Position numbers and translations under genes: made by a program. Below, in pieces: positions 1 through 8,352 of a stretch of DNA of 64,000 nucleotides. The stretch spans positions 1 to 64,000 of the forward strand of contig NZ_JAODTZ010000001.1 of the NCBI RefSeq assembly GCF_025399795.1. The letters are read 5' to 3'. This stretch comes from Streptomyces rhizosphaerihabitans. GTDB lineage: Bacteria; Actinomycetota; Actinomycetes; Streptomycetales; Streptomycetaceae. Each line of letters begins with the position of its first letter. Position 1 is the stretch's first letter. The notes beneath the pieces are model-generated. The model did not search any database. It worked only from the letters and a program-made list of their open reading frames with translations, and had not been told where the DNA came from.

Positions 1-469
1 ACAGCCGCCCGTCTTTGAGCCGAAAGCCACGCCGGGTGTAGTTCAGCGTCGGATCACACCCGTGCTTCTTCTTGTACCCGGGCATCCCGGCCCGCCGCCC
101 AACAGGCAGCCGACCCCGGATGTCCTTGAGCGCCTTCGCGCGGGACCTGCCGAAGTCCCGGACGATCTGCTGCTGCGGCACCGACGAACCCGCCGCCAGC
201 CACGGCGTCACGGCACGACCCCTGGTCAGCATCCTGTCCAGCACGGCGGGACCGCACTTCTCCCCGTCTTGGTGGGCCTTCCTGGAACGCGCGACGCACT
301 CGTTCCAGATCCACCGGCACCGGTCCCACTCCGCCAGCAGTGCCGTACGAGCCGTCGACGACACGCGAAGCCGGTACGTGTACCGGGCATGCCCACCCTC
401 ACCAGCCTCCTTCACCTCCGAACCTCCGACACGACGTCCCCCTCCCACGGCATCCCGACTCCCGCTCAC
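1..469 (-). CDS. tnpB: TnpB (IS200/IS605 OrfB-type RNA-guided nuclease), 5' part, cut by window edge
   Basis: Only the N-terminal ~156 residues are inside the window; the gene runs off the left end. Read on the minus strand from a GTG at 469, the protein contains YTYRLRVSSTARTALLAEW, then RWIWNECVARS, then QQQIVRDFGRSRAKALKD and LNYTRRGFRLKDGRL. This is the typical N-terminal wedge/helical region of TnpB/OrfB proteins, which cut DNA guided by an RNA from the 3' end of the element. The RuvC active site and the guide-RNA region lie outside the window. A downstream GTG at 415 is an alternative start. No TnpA is seen here, so it may be a solo-tnpB element. Confidence 0.75.
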   Translation of the reverse strand, partial: MSGSRDAVGGGRRVGGSEVKEAGEGGHARYTYRLRVSSTARTALLAEWDRCRWIWNECVARSRKAHQDGEKCGPAVLDRMLTRGRAVTPWLAAGSSVPQQQIVRDFGRSRAKALKDIRGRLPVGRRAGMPGYKKKHGCDPTLNYTRRGFRLKDGRL

Positions 470-658
470 CGGCTTCCACCACGAGACCGTACGTGCGGCA
501 CACGCACACCTGTACCCTCCTCACGACACAGCCACCACAACCAGCGAACGCGGGCACACGTGTTCGCTTTTCTCCTCGTACCGGCTCTGCGGGTGCCTCG
601 CGCCCCAGGAGACCGCACACGGCGACGCCCCACACTGCCGCCACGGGATGCGATTCCT

Positions 659-678
659 CCCCGGCGTGAACGCCGGGG
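659..678. repeat. Hairpin upstream of tnpB, possible transposon left end
   Basis: CCCCGGCGT (659-667) pairs perfectly with ACGCCGGGG (670-678) around a 2-nt loop. It lies about 190 nt upstream of the TnpB start and just before the stop of the next gene. Subterminal hairpins like this are the ends recognised by IS200/IS605 transposases, so I infer this marks the left end. A transcription terminator for the TetR operon (727-2278), which also points this way, is the alternative. Confidence 0.45.
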
Positions 679-726
679 CATCCTCGCAAGAGTCAGGTGA
701 CGAAGCGACGGACCCCGACCGGGACT

Positions 727-1485
727 TCAACCCGTGTTGGACAGGCGGTCCAGCCACTCCGTGAACATGGCCGTCTCGGCGGAGGTGAAGGCGGGGCTCG
801 GGTTCTGCCGGAGCAGCGCGCCGAGGCGGGTCGCGGCGGCCGGGACTCCGGGGGCGCCGGAAGCCGCCGGAGCGCCGGGGGCGGTCACGTCCGGGGTGAA
901 GACCACCGCGTGCACCGCGTCCCGTACCCGGCGCGACAGGGTCTCGTCCGTGAACGTCGCCGGGCGGGAGACCAGCATCAGGCAGACGCCGACGTTGGAG
1001 GACATGATCATCTGCGCGGCGAGTTCGGGAGCGAGCCGCAGCTTGCCCTGTTCGGCGGCCCGGCGCAGGTCGGCGGTGAGGATCCGGTGGGACTCCAGGG
1101 CCGCGGCCGGCGGTGTGCGCATCGCCGGGGAGTTCATCAGGCGGTAGAGGTTCGGGTTCCGCAGGGCGAACTCGGTGTGGCCGTCCCAGCCCTCGCGCAG
1201 GTCCTGGACCGGGTCCGTGCCGGGGTGCCGTTCCCGCTTGGCCGCCAGGTAGCGCTCCCAGCCGTGGTCGACGACGGCCGACAGCAGACCTTCCTTGTCC
1301 CCGAAGTGGCGGTAGAGCGCGGGGGCGCCGACCCCGGCGGCCTCGCACACGGCCCGGGTCGAGACGTCACCGTCCGGGGACCGCGCGACCAGTTCGGCGG
1401 CCACGGCGAGGATGCGTGCCCTGGTGCTCACGGGCGCGTCGGTGGCCGGGCCGGTCTCGCCGGGGGTACTGGCGTCGCTGCTCAT
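727..1485 (-). CDS. TetR-family transcriptional regulator
   Basis: The product is 252 aa. The N-terminal helix-turn-helix (roughly residues 20-65) reads TRARILAVAAELVAR ... VSTRAVCEAAGVGAPALYRHFGDKEGLL, a textbook TetR DNA-binding domain. The C-terminal ligand domain includes FALRNPNLYRLM and an Ala/Gly/Pro-rich stretch. It sits 43 bp downstream of an SDR gene in the same direction, so the two are probably one operon. A perfect palindrome upstream of that operon (2350-2364) is the likely operator, giving self-repression. The ligand is unknown. The start is the ATG giving MSSDASTPGE; longer readings run back through the SDR gene. Confidence 0.9.
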   Translation of the reverse strand: MSSDASTPGETGPATDAPVSTRARILAVAAELVARSPDGDVSTRAVCEAAGVGAPALYRHFGDKEGLLSAVVDHGWERYLAAKRERHPGTDPVQDLREGWDGHTEFALRNPNLYRLMNSPAMRTPPAAALESHRILTADLRRAAEQGKLRLAPELAAQMIMSSNVGVCLMLVSRPATFTDETLSRRVRDAVHAVVFTPDVTAPGAPAASGAPGVPAAATRLGALLRQNPSPAFTSAETAMFTEWLDRLSNTG

Positions 1486-1528
1486 CTCGGGGTTCCTGAC
1501 GTCGTCGGAGCGGGAGGACCGTCGGGCG

Positions 1529-2278
1529 TCAGGCGATGCCGCCGTTGGCGCGCAGGACCTGGCCGTTGACCCAGCGGCCGTCGGGGCCCGCGAGGAAGGC
1601 GACGACCGAGGCGATGTCCTCGGGGGTGCCGAGGCGCTCCAGGGGCGGCTGGGCGGCCATGCGCGCGATGGTCTCCTCGTCCTTGCCGTCCAGGAAGAGG
1701 GCGGTGGCGGTCGGGCCGGGGGCCACGGCGTTGACGGTGATGTCCCGGCCGCGCATCTCACGGGCGAGGATCATGGTCATCGCCTCGACGGCGCCCTTGG
1801 TGGCGGCGTACGCGGTGTAGCCGGGGATGGCGAGGGCCAGCACGGAGCTGGAGAAGTTGATGATCGCACCGCCCGGGCGCAGCCGGCGCGCGGCCTGCTG
1901 GTCGACGACGAACGTGCCGCGGATGTTGGTGCGGTGCATCCGGTCCAGGGCGTCGAGGTCGAGGTCGACGAGCGGGGCCAGGGTCATGACACCGGCCGCG
2001 TGGACGACGACGTCGACACCGCCGAAGGCCTTCTCGGCCGTGTCGAAGAGAGCGGCGACCTCCGCCTCCTCCGCGACGTCGGCGCGGAAGGCGACAGCCT
2101 GGCCGCCCGCCTCACTGATCGCCGCGACCGCCTTGTCGGCCTCGGCGGCATTGCCCGCGTAGTTCACGACGACGGCGTATCCCTCACCGGCCAGCCGCTC
2201 GGCGCTCTCGCGGCCGATACCGCGGGAACCGCCGGTGACGATCGCGACGCGCGGGGAGGTGCTCGGCTGCTCGCTCAT
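1529..2278 (-). CDS. Short-chain dehydrogenase/reductase (classical SDR)
   Basis: The protein is 249 aa, normal for a classical SDR. It has the nucleotide-binding TGGSRGIG near residue 13, NYAGNAAEAD suggesting NADP preference, an INFSSS segment, the catalytic YTAYAATKG (YxxxK), and the C-terminal WVNGQVLRANGGIA. The start at 2278 is chosen because AAGGAG lies seven bases upstream; an in-frame start at 2320 lacks this. It is the first gene of a two-gene unit with the TetR gene at 727, which probably senses its substrate or product. Substrate cannot be read from sequence. Confidence 0.9.
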   Translation of the reverse strand: MSEQPSTSPRVAIVTGGSRGIGRESAERLAGEGYAVVVNYAGNAAEADKAVAAISEAGGQAVAFRADVAEEAEVAALFDTAEKAFGGVDVVVHAAGVMTLAPLVDLDLDALDRMHRTNIRGTFVVDQQAARRLRPGGAIINFSSSVLALAIPGYTAYAATKGAVEAMTMILAREMRGRDITVNAVAPGPTATALFLDGKDEETIARMAAQPPLERLGTPEDIASVVAFLAGPDGRWVNGQVLRANGGIA

Positions 2279-2349
2279 GGCGTTGCTCCTTGTCTCGGCC
2301 GGGGCAGCGGGGTTCACCACCCTGATGAGAGCAACGCTAACATTCAGTC

Positions 2350-2364
2350 GGTAGCGACGCTACC
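2350..2364. promoter_or_regulatory. Palindromic operator candidate for the SDR-tetR operon
   Basis: GGTAGCGACGCTACC is a perfect 7-1-7 palindrome 71 bp upstream of the SDR start. A degenerate partner on the same side (minus strand TTAGCGTTGCTC, about 2327-2340) lies closer to the gene. The design fits a TetR repressor site. It is unrelated to the CTGAC-N5-GTCAG sites found elsewhere in the window. Confidence 0.6.
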
Positions 2365-2408
2365 TGCGAGGTCGGCCGTCGGTCCGGATCCGGTACGGCG
2401 TCCGGGTC

Positions 2409-3038
2409 TCATGCCCGCCGCATCGCCCGGACCGCCAGCCACGCGCACAGCGCGGCCAGTGGCAGCTCGGCACAGAGCGCCATCGTTGCCGCCGCGGCGA
2501 GGTCACTCCCCGCCGCCGCGGTCGTGGTGTCGAACCAGGCGTCGATCACGAGCAGCGTGGCGGTCGTGGTGGCCGCCAAGGGGTGCCGTCGGTCGCCGCG
2601 GACGGCGAGGACTCCGGTGGCGATCAGGCCGGCCGCCTCCAGCGCGTCGAGACCCACCCAGGTGACCGGCCAGTGTGCCGCGCTCGCGGTGTCCGGCAGC
2701 CCGGTCGCCAGCACGTACAGCCAGGGCAGCAGAGCGAGCCCGCACACGACCAGCAGCCACCCGGCCCAACCGACCAGCCGCGAACCCGGCTCAGCCCCGG
2801 CCGCCTCCCGCTCCGACGGGTCCGACGGGTCCGACAAGCCGGAGGGGTCCGACGGGTCCGACAAGCCGGAGGGGTCCGACGGGTCCGACAAGCCGGAGGG
2901 GTCCGACGGGTCCGGCAAGTCCGAGGGGTCCAACAGGTCCGACGGGTCCGGCCCGGCATGGCCGTGCAGTGGAAAACACTCCGCGCCCTCGCCGCCTTCG
3001 GTTGCGAACTCCTCCGCGTGCAAGGCCAGTTGTCGCAT
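2409..3038 (-). CDS. Predicted membrane protein with a Ser-Asp-Pro repeat linker
   Basis: The 209-aa protein starts [11 protein letters not shown]; an AGGGGAG lies seven bases upstream of this ATG. Residues about 29-75 are a low-complexity linker built from SDPSDPSGL units. The C-terminal part has about four hydrophobic segments ([68 protein letters not shown]). I do not recognise the family. It is transcribed away from the histidine kinase gene at 3210. Confidence 0.7.
   Translation of the reverse strand: MRQLALHAEEFATEGGEGAECFPLHGHAGPDPSDLLDPSDLPDPSDPSGLSDPSDPSGLSDPSDPSGLSDPSDPSEREAAGAEPGSRLVGWAGWLLVVCGLALLPWLYVLATGLPDTASAAHWPVTWVGLDALEAAGLIATGVLAVRGDRRHPLAATTTATLLVIDAWFDTTTAAAGSDLAAAATMALCAELPLAALCAWLAVRAMRRA
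2818..2952. repeat. 27-bp tandem repeat, five copies, inside the membrane-protein gene
   Basis: Copies begin at 2818, 2845, 2872, 2899 and 2926. The first three are identical and the last two are diverged. Each 27-bp unit is itself made of 9-bp GGGTCCGAC-like blocks, so it encodes 9-aa Asp/Ser/Pro units and never shifts frame. Copy number is expected to vary among strains. Confidence 0.9.
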
Positions 3039-3209
3039 GCTCTCGCTCCCCTTCCCGCGTGCTCTCCCTTTCACGGCCTCCAGCCTCCGCCGCACACCCA
3101 GGCGTCGTCAGTCACCCAGGTACCCCGACCTGAGGTGGAGAAAAGTGCACCCCGGCCCCGGGCAGTAACGTCATGGCCTGGCGGCGACCTGCGGTTCTAC
3201 TGTTCGGGT

Positions 3210-4478
3210 ATGCGCTTCAAGACGTGGCAACCGGACTTCCTGTGGCGGCCGTTCGGGGACGCGGGGCGCGCCATCGCGTTCCACTGCGTCGGCATCGCGA
3301 TCCAGTCCGGAGTGCTGCTGGTCCTGGCGCTGCCATGGATCTACTTCGTGCCGACGGCGCTGTGGGCCGTGACGGTGGCCGTCGTGGTGCCGTCGGCCGC
3401 CGTGGTGCTCGCCGGTCCGCTGCTCACCCGGGTGCAACGGGCCCGTTTCCGCGAGCGGCTCGGCGTGGTCGTGCCCGCGCCCGCGGGTCTGGCGGAGCGG
3501 CCCGGACGGCCCGGCATACGGCAGTGGCTGCGCTCGGCTCCGGGACGCCGCCAGTTGCGCTACCACCTGCTCGCGGGCCCGCTGTGCGCGCTCGGCGGTC
3601 TGGTGGTGCTGGTGCTGTGGGCAACGGGGGGCGCCGCGGCCTCGATCTACGTGTGGCTGTGGGTGACCCCGTGGCAGTGGCGGGCGGAGAACGCGGGGTA
3701 CGTCGTGAAGGCGGCCTATGTCACCGCCGCCGGTGTCGCCCTGCTCTACGCGAGCGCCTGGCTGGCGAAGGCGCTCGCCCGCGTCGACACCCGCGCCGCG
3801 AACACGCTGCTGGGGCCCAGCCGCGAGGAGGAACTGACCCGGCGGGTGGCGGACCTCGCCGAGAGTCGCGCCGGCGTGGTCGACGCGGCCGACGCCGAGC
3901 GGCGGCGGATCGAGCGCGATCTGCATGACGGCGCACAGCAACGCCTGGTGGCGCTCGCCGTCAACCTCGGCCTCGCCAAGGCAACCCTCGGCGACCTGCC
4001 GGAGGAAGCCCGCAAGGTGATCGACGAGGCGCACCGCGAGGCGAAGGAGGCGGTCGCCGAGCTGAACGACCTGGTGCGTGGCCTGCATCCGGCGGTCCTG
4101 GAGGACCGCGGGCTCGACGCCGCCCTCTCCGGCGTCGCCGCGCGCCTGCCCGTACCGGTGCGTCTGTCGGTGAGCCTGCGGCGGCGCCCATCGCCCACCG
4201 TCGAGGCGGTCGCGTACTTCGTGGTTTCCGAGACCCTGACGAACGTGGTCAAACACGCTCGGGCTTCGAGTGCCGACGTGACCGTCGAAGAGACGAGGGG
4301 GAGACTGTTGATCGCCATCACGGACGACGGTGTGGGAGGCGCGGATCCTTCGGGTGTCTCGGGCACCGGGCTCACCGGACTCGCCAAGCGCGTCGCGTCC
4401 GTCGACGGCACGTTCTCCTGCCGCAGCCCCCTCGGGGGCCCGACCGTTGTCACCGTGGAGCTGCCGTGCGCGCCGTGA
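3210..4478 (+). CDS. Sensor histidine kinase, NarL/LiaS-type
   Basis: The 422-aa protein has four likely membrane spans in the first ~190 residues (for example VLLVLALPWIYFV and LCALGGLVVLVLWA), forming a Streptomyces-type sensor domain. A HisKA_3 dimerisation box follows, RRRIERDLHDGAQQRLVAL, with the phospho-acceptor His at about residue 239. An HATPase_c domain carries NVVKHA and the DDGVGGADPSG and GTGLTGLAKRV motifs. The last codons overlap the response-regulator gene by 13 bp, so the pair is translationally coupled. The ATG at 3210 is preferred because upstream codons belong to non-coding DNA. The signal sensed is unknown. Confidence 0.93.
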   Translation: MRFKTWQPDFLWRPFGDAGRAIAFHCVGIAIQSGVLLVLALPWIYFVPTALWAVTVAVVVPSAAVVLAGPLLTRVQRARFRERLGVVVPAPAGLAERPGRPGIRQWLRSAPGRRQLRYHLLAGPLCALGGLVVLVLWATGGAAASIYVWLWVTPWQWRAENAGYVVKAAYVTAAGVALLYASAWLAKALARVDTRAANTLLGPSREEELTRRVADLAESRAGVVDAADAERRRIERDLHDGAQQRLVALAVNLGLAKATLGDLPEEARKVIDEAHREAKEAVAELNDLVRGLHPAVLEDRGLDAALSGVAARLPVPVRLSVSLRRRPSPTVEAVAYFVVSETLTNVVKHARASSADVTVEETRGRLLIAITDDGVGGADPSGVSGTGLTGLAKRVASVDGTFSCRSPLGGPTVVTVELPCAP

Positions 4479-5116
4479 TCGCCGAGGATTCCGTCCTGCT
4501 GCGGATCGGGGTGGTCAAGGTACTGGAGATGGCCGGCTTCGAGGTGTGCGCCGAGGAGGCCGACGCGGCGGGGCTGCTGTCAGCGGTCGAAGAGCACCGG
4601 CCGGACATCGCCGTGGTCGACGTCCGCATGCCGCCCGGCTACACGGATGAGGGGGTACGAGCCGCTCTCGTGATCCGCCGGCAGTGGCCGGACACCTCCG
4701 TGCTGTTGCTGTCGCAGTACGTGGAGGAGCGGTACGCGGTCGATCTCCTCGCCGCCAACACGTCCGGCGTCGGTTACCTGCTCAAGCAGCGGATCGCCGA
4801 CGTCGAGGAGTTCGCGGAGTCGGCACGCACGGTGGCGGCCGGAGGCACCGCGTTGGACCCGCAGGTCGTCTCACAGCTGCTGATGCGCCGCCACAGCGAT
4901 CCCCTCGACCGACTGACGCCACGTGAGCGCGATGTGCTGGAGCTCATGGCGGGCGGCCGGTCCAACTCCGGGATCGCGGCCGAACTCGTCGTGAGTGAGA
5001 GCGCGGTCGCCAAGCACATCAACAGCATCTTCACCAAGCTCGACCTGCCCAGGGCGGACGCCGACCACCGCCGGGTGCTCGCGGTCCTGCGCTTCCTCGG
5101 CCTGGCGAACACCTAG
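4466..5116 (+). CDS. NarL/LuxR-family response regulator
   Basis: The 216-aa protein starts at a GTG inside the kinase gene. The receiver domain holds the acidic pocket (AEDS), the phospho-acceptor Asp at residue 52 in VVDVRMPPG, and the conserved Lys in YLLKQR. The C-terminal LuxR helix-turn-helix is LTPRERDVLELMAGGRSNSG and VSESAVAKHINSIFTKLDL. It is the partner of the kinase at 3210. The downstream aldehyde dehydrogenase gene converges on it with only 16 bp between the stops, and I see no terminator hairpin there. Confidence 0.95.
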   Translation: MRAVIAEDSVLLRIGVVKVLEMAGFEVCAEEADAAGLLSAVEEHRPDIAVVDVRMPPGYTDEGVRAALVIRRQWPDTSVLLLSQYVEERYAVDLLAANTSGVGYLLKQRIADVEEFAESARTVAAGGTALDPQVVSQLLMRRHSDPLDRLTPRERDVLELMAGGRSNSGIAAELVVSESAVAKHINSIFTKLDLPRADADHRRVLAVLRFLGLANT

Positions 5117-5132
5117 AGGGCTGCTGAACACC

Positions 5133-6611
5133 TCACCCCGGCCACACGATCGCCTGCACCTCGCTGTACGCGTGCAGGGCGTACGAGCCCACGTCGCGGC
5201 CCACTCCGCTCTTCTTGAAGCCGCCGAAGGGGGCCTCCATGTTGCGGCCGACGGTGTTGACGCCGACGCCGCCCGCGCGGAGCCGGCGGGCGACGCGGAA
5301 GGCTCGGGCCACGTCCCCGGACCAGACGTAGTCGATCAGGCCGTAGTCGGAGTCGTTGGCGAGGGCGATCGCCTCCTCCTCGTCGTCGAAGGGCAGGACG
5401 ACGACGACCGGGCCGAAGATCTCCTCCCGGACCACCCTCATGTCCGGTGTGCAGTCGGCGAGAAGGGTGGGGGCGACATAGAACCCGTGGGGCAGGGAGG
5501 GGCGTTCGCCGCCTGTCACCACCCGTGCGCCTTCTTTGCGGCCGAGTTCGACGTAGGACTCGACGCGGTCGCGGTGGGCCGCCGAGATGACCGGGCCGAC
5601 CACCGTGCCCTGCTCCCGTGGGTCACCCACTTTCAAGTGACCTGCGTAGGCCGCCAGTTGCTGCACCAGCAGATCGTGCACGCCCCGCTGCACCAGCACC
5701 CGCGTCGGCGCCGTGCAGATCTGCCCGCTGTAGAAGGAGAAGGTCGTGCCGATACCCGACACGGCCGACCCCAGATCGGCGTCGTCGAAGACGATCGCCG
5801 CGCCCTTGCCACCCAGCTCCATCAGCTGGCGCTTCATGCCGCGCCCGCACACCTCGGCGATCCGCTGCCCGACCGCCGTCGAGCCGGTGAAGCTGACCAT
5901 GTCGACGTCCCCGGAATCGACCGCGGCCTCGCCGGACTCCGCCGTCGAGCCGCTGACCACGTTGACCACGCCCGGCGGCACGCCCGCCGCCTGAAGCGCC
6001 TCGGCCATCCGGTACACGGAGAGCGGGTCCTGCGGGGCCGGTTTCACCACCACGGTGTTGCCCATCGCGAGGGCGGGGGCGATCTTGCCGGCCGGGTTGG
6101 CCCAGGGATTGTTGTACGAGGTGATGCAGGTGACCACGCCGACGGGCTGGCGCACGGCGAGCGCGCCCATCACGGCGGCCCCGCCGAAGGGGCCCGCCTC
6201 GTTGATCTGCGGCGGCAGTGGCCGCTCGACCGGTTCGGGCCGCGCGTAGCGCCGGAAGCGGGCCACTCCGACCCCGACCTGCATGCCCCGGGCCGTCCCG
6301 GTGGTGGCGCCGCTCTCCGCCTGCGCGAGGGCGGCGTACGGCACGAAGTCGCGCTGGATGAGGTCCGCCGCGCGGGCGAGGACGGCGCCCCGCTCCTCGG
6401 CGGGGGTGCGCGACCACGGTCCGAGGGCCTCGCGGGCCGCCGTCGCCGCCGCGTGCACCTGGGCCCGCGAGGCCTCGGGGGCCAGCCCGACGACCTCCTC
6501 GGTCGCCGGGTCGGTCACCTCGTAGAACCCGTTGTCGGGGGCCACCCACGATCCGCCGATGAACAGCCGCTGCTCGGCGGCCCCGGGGGCTTTCCCGCCG
6601 GCGCCCGTCAC
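5133..6611 (-). CDS. NAD(P)-dependent aldehyde dehydrogenase
   Basis: The 492-aa protein is a full-length ALDH that oxidises an aldehyde to its acid. It has WANPAGKIAPALAMGNTVVVKPA (N and K of the cofactor site), FTGSTAVG, the catalytic Glu in MELGGKGA, the nucleophile Cys at about residue 299 in YSGQICTAPTRV, and EEIFGPVVVV. The GTG start overlaps the stop of the amidohydrolase gene (GTGA), indicating coupled translation. It is the last gene of the 11299-to-5133 minus-strand series, whose upstream parts carry CTGAC-N5-GTCAG operators. I infer it works on an intermediate of that pathway. Confidence 0.93.
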   Translation of the reverse strand: MTGAGGKAPGAAEQRLFIGGSWVAPDNGFYEVTDPATEEVVGLAPEASRAQVHAAATAAREALGPWSRTPAEERGAVLARAADLIQRDFVPYAALAQAESGATTGTARGMQVGVGVARFRRYARPEPVERPLPPQINEAGPFGGAAVMGALAVRQPVGVVTCITSYNNPWANPAGKIAPALAMGNTVVVKPAPQDPLSVYRMAEALQAAGVPPGVVNVVSGSTAESGEAAVDSGDVDMVSFTGSTAVGQRIAEVCGRGMKRQLMELGGKGAAIVFDDADLGSAVSGIGTTFSFYSGQICTAPTRVLVQRGVHDLLVQQLAAYAGHLKVGDPREQGTVVGPVISAAHRDRVESYVELGRKEGARVVTGGERPSLPHGFYVAPTLLADCTPDMRVVREEIFGPVVVVLPFDDEEEAIALANDSDYGLIDYVWSGDVARAFRVARRLRAGGVGVNTVGRNMEAPFGGFKKSGVGRDVGSYALHAYSEVQAIVWPG

Positions 6612-8338
6612 CGGGTGCTCACCGTCCGGGTGTCGCGGCCCGACCGCAGCACCTTTCCCGGCACCGCGCCCGTCACCACGTCCTCCCGGATCGACTCGAC
6701 CCCGTTGACCCACACGGCCTTCACCCCGATCGCCCGGGAGTCCAGCCGCGGACTCTCACCCGGCAGGTCGTGCACGAGGGTGGCCTTGCCGGCGTCGATC
6801 CGCTCCGGGTCGAACAGCACGAGGTCCGCATGGAAGCCCTCCGCGATCCGCCCGCGCTCACGCAGCCCGAAGAGCCGTGCCGGATCGTCCGTGAGCATCT
6901 TCACGGCCGCCTCCAGCGTCGTCAGCTTCCGCCCGCGCAGACAGTCCCCGAGGAACCGGGTCGTGTACGGGGCCCCGCACATGCGGTCCAGATGGGCGCC
7001 CGCGTCGGAGCCGCCGAGCAGGACGTCCTGGTGCTGCCAGGTCTCTGCGCGCAGCGCCCAGGAGTCGGGGTCGTTGTCGGTGGGCATGGGCCACAGGACC
7101 GTCCGCAGCTCGTCGGCCGCGCAGATCTCCACCAGGCAGGCGAAGGGCTCCTGGCCGCGCTCGGCGGCGATGTCCCGCACCACGCGCCCGGTCAGGCCCG
7201 CGTTCGCCGCGCTGTAGGTGTCGCCGATGACGTACCGGCCGAAGTCGGCGAGCCGCCTGAAGACGCCCGCCTCCTTGCTCCGGGCGCGGCGGAGCATCTC
7301 GGCGCGCACCCCGGGGTCGCCGAGCTTCGCGATGCGCTCGGGGACGGGCAGGGCGAGGACCGGTCCCCAGCCGGGGATCAGGTTCAGGGCGCAGAAGGTG
7401 CCGAGCGACATGTTCATCGGGGTGAGGATCGGCATGGTGAGCGCGACGACCCGGCCGCCGGACTTGCGGGCGCGTTCGCTCGCCTCCAGCTGGCGCGGGA
7501 CGCGTTCGGGGACGGCGGCGTCGATCGTCAGGACGTTCCAGTTGAGCGGGCGGCCCGCCACCGCGCTCATCTCGACGAACAGATCGATCTCGGCGTCGCT
7601 GAACTGGTCGAGGCAGCCGGCCACGATCGCCTCGATCTGGGTGCCCTCGTGCTCCCCCACGGCCTGGGCGAGGGCCAGCAGTTCGGCGGGCCCGGCGTGC
7701 CGGGAGGCGACCGGCCTGCCGTCGCCGTCGGAGTGGGTGGAGGACTGGGTGGTGGACAGGCCCCAGGCTCCGGCGTCCATGGCCTCGTGGAACAGCCGCA
7801 GCATGGCGTCGAGTTGCTCCGGCGTCGGCTGTCCGCCCACCGCGTCGGGGCCCATCACGTACCGGCGCAGCGCGCAATGGCCCACCATGAAGCCCGCGTT
7901 GACGGCGATCCGTCCCTCCAGGGCGTCGAGGTACTCACCGAAGCCGTGCCACGTCCAGGGCGCGCCCTCCTCCAGGGCGACCAGGGACATGCCCTCGACC
8001 TTGGACATCATGCGGCGCGTGTAGTCGGCGTCCTCGGGACGCGCGGGGTTCAGCGGGGCCAGCGTGAACCCGCAGTTGCCGCCCGCGACCGTGGTGACGC
8101 CGTGGTTGAGGGACGGGGTGGCGTACGGGTCCCAGAAGAGCTGGGCGTCGTAGTGCGTGTGCGGGTCCACGAAGCCGGGGGCGAGGACGAGTCCGTGCGC
8201 GTCCTCGCTCGTCCGGGACGGCTCGGTGACCGTGCCGATCACGGCGATACGGCCGTCCCGTGTCCCCACGTCCGCGGTGTACGCGGGCGCGCCCGTCCCG
8301 TCCACGACGGTCGCGCCCCTGATCAGGTGGTCGAGCAT
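6608..8338 (-). CDS. D-aminoacylase / N-acyl-D-amino-acid deacylase-family amidohydrolase
   Basis: The 576-aa protein is a metal-dependent amidohydrolase. It has a dihydroorotase-like N-terminal barrel (IRGATVVDGTGAPAYTADV), the metal-binding H60 and H62 in VDPHTHYDAQLFWDP, and the C-terminal RGRIAEGFHADLVLFDPERI typical of the D-aminoacylase group. Family members hydrolyse N-acyl-D-amino acids or cyclic amides; the real substrate here cannot be told. TAGGAGG of the preceding LLM stop region serves as ribosome binding site for the ATG at 8338. It is 14 bp after the LLM gene and overlaps the ALDH gene, so the three form one operon. Confidence 0.85.
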   Translation of the reverse strand: MLDHLIRGATVVDGTGAPAYTADVGTRDGRIAVIGTVTEPSRTSEDAHGLVLAPGFVDPHTHYDAQLFWDPYATPSLNHGVTTVAGGNCGFTLAPLNPARPEDADYTRRMMSKVEGMSLVALEEGAPWTWHGFGEYLDALEGRIAVNAGFMVGHCALRRYVMGPDAVGGQPTPEQLDAMLRLFHEAMDAGAWGLSTTQSSTHSDGDGRPVASRHAGPAELLALAQAVGEHEGTQIEAIVAGCLDQFSDAEIDLFVEMSAVAGRPLNWNVLTIDAAVPERVPRQLEASERARKSGGRVVALTMPILTPMNMSLGTFCALNLIPGWGPVLALPVPERIAKLGDPGVRAEMLRRARSKEAGVFRRLADFGRYVIGDTYSAANAGLTGRVVRDIAAERGQEPFACLVEICAADELRTVLWPMPTDNDPDSWALRAETWQHQDVLLGGSDAGAHLDRMCGAPYTTRFLGDCLRGRKLTTLEAAVKMLTDDPARLFGLRERGRIAEGFHADLVLFDPERIDAGKATLVHDLPGESPRLDSRAIGVKAVWVNGVESIREDVVTGAVPGKVLRSGRDTRTVSTR

Positions 8339-8352
8339 CGCGGAGGTACCTC

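Noticed and set aside
691..760. AGAGTCAGGTGAC near the TetR stop as an operator
   Set aside because: Half-site only and at a gene end without a promoter nearby.
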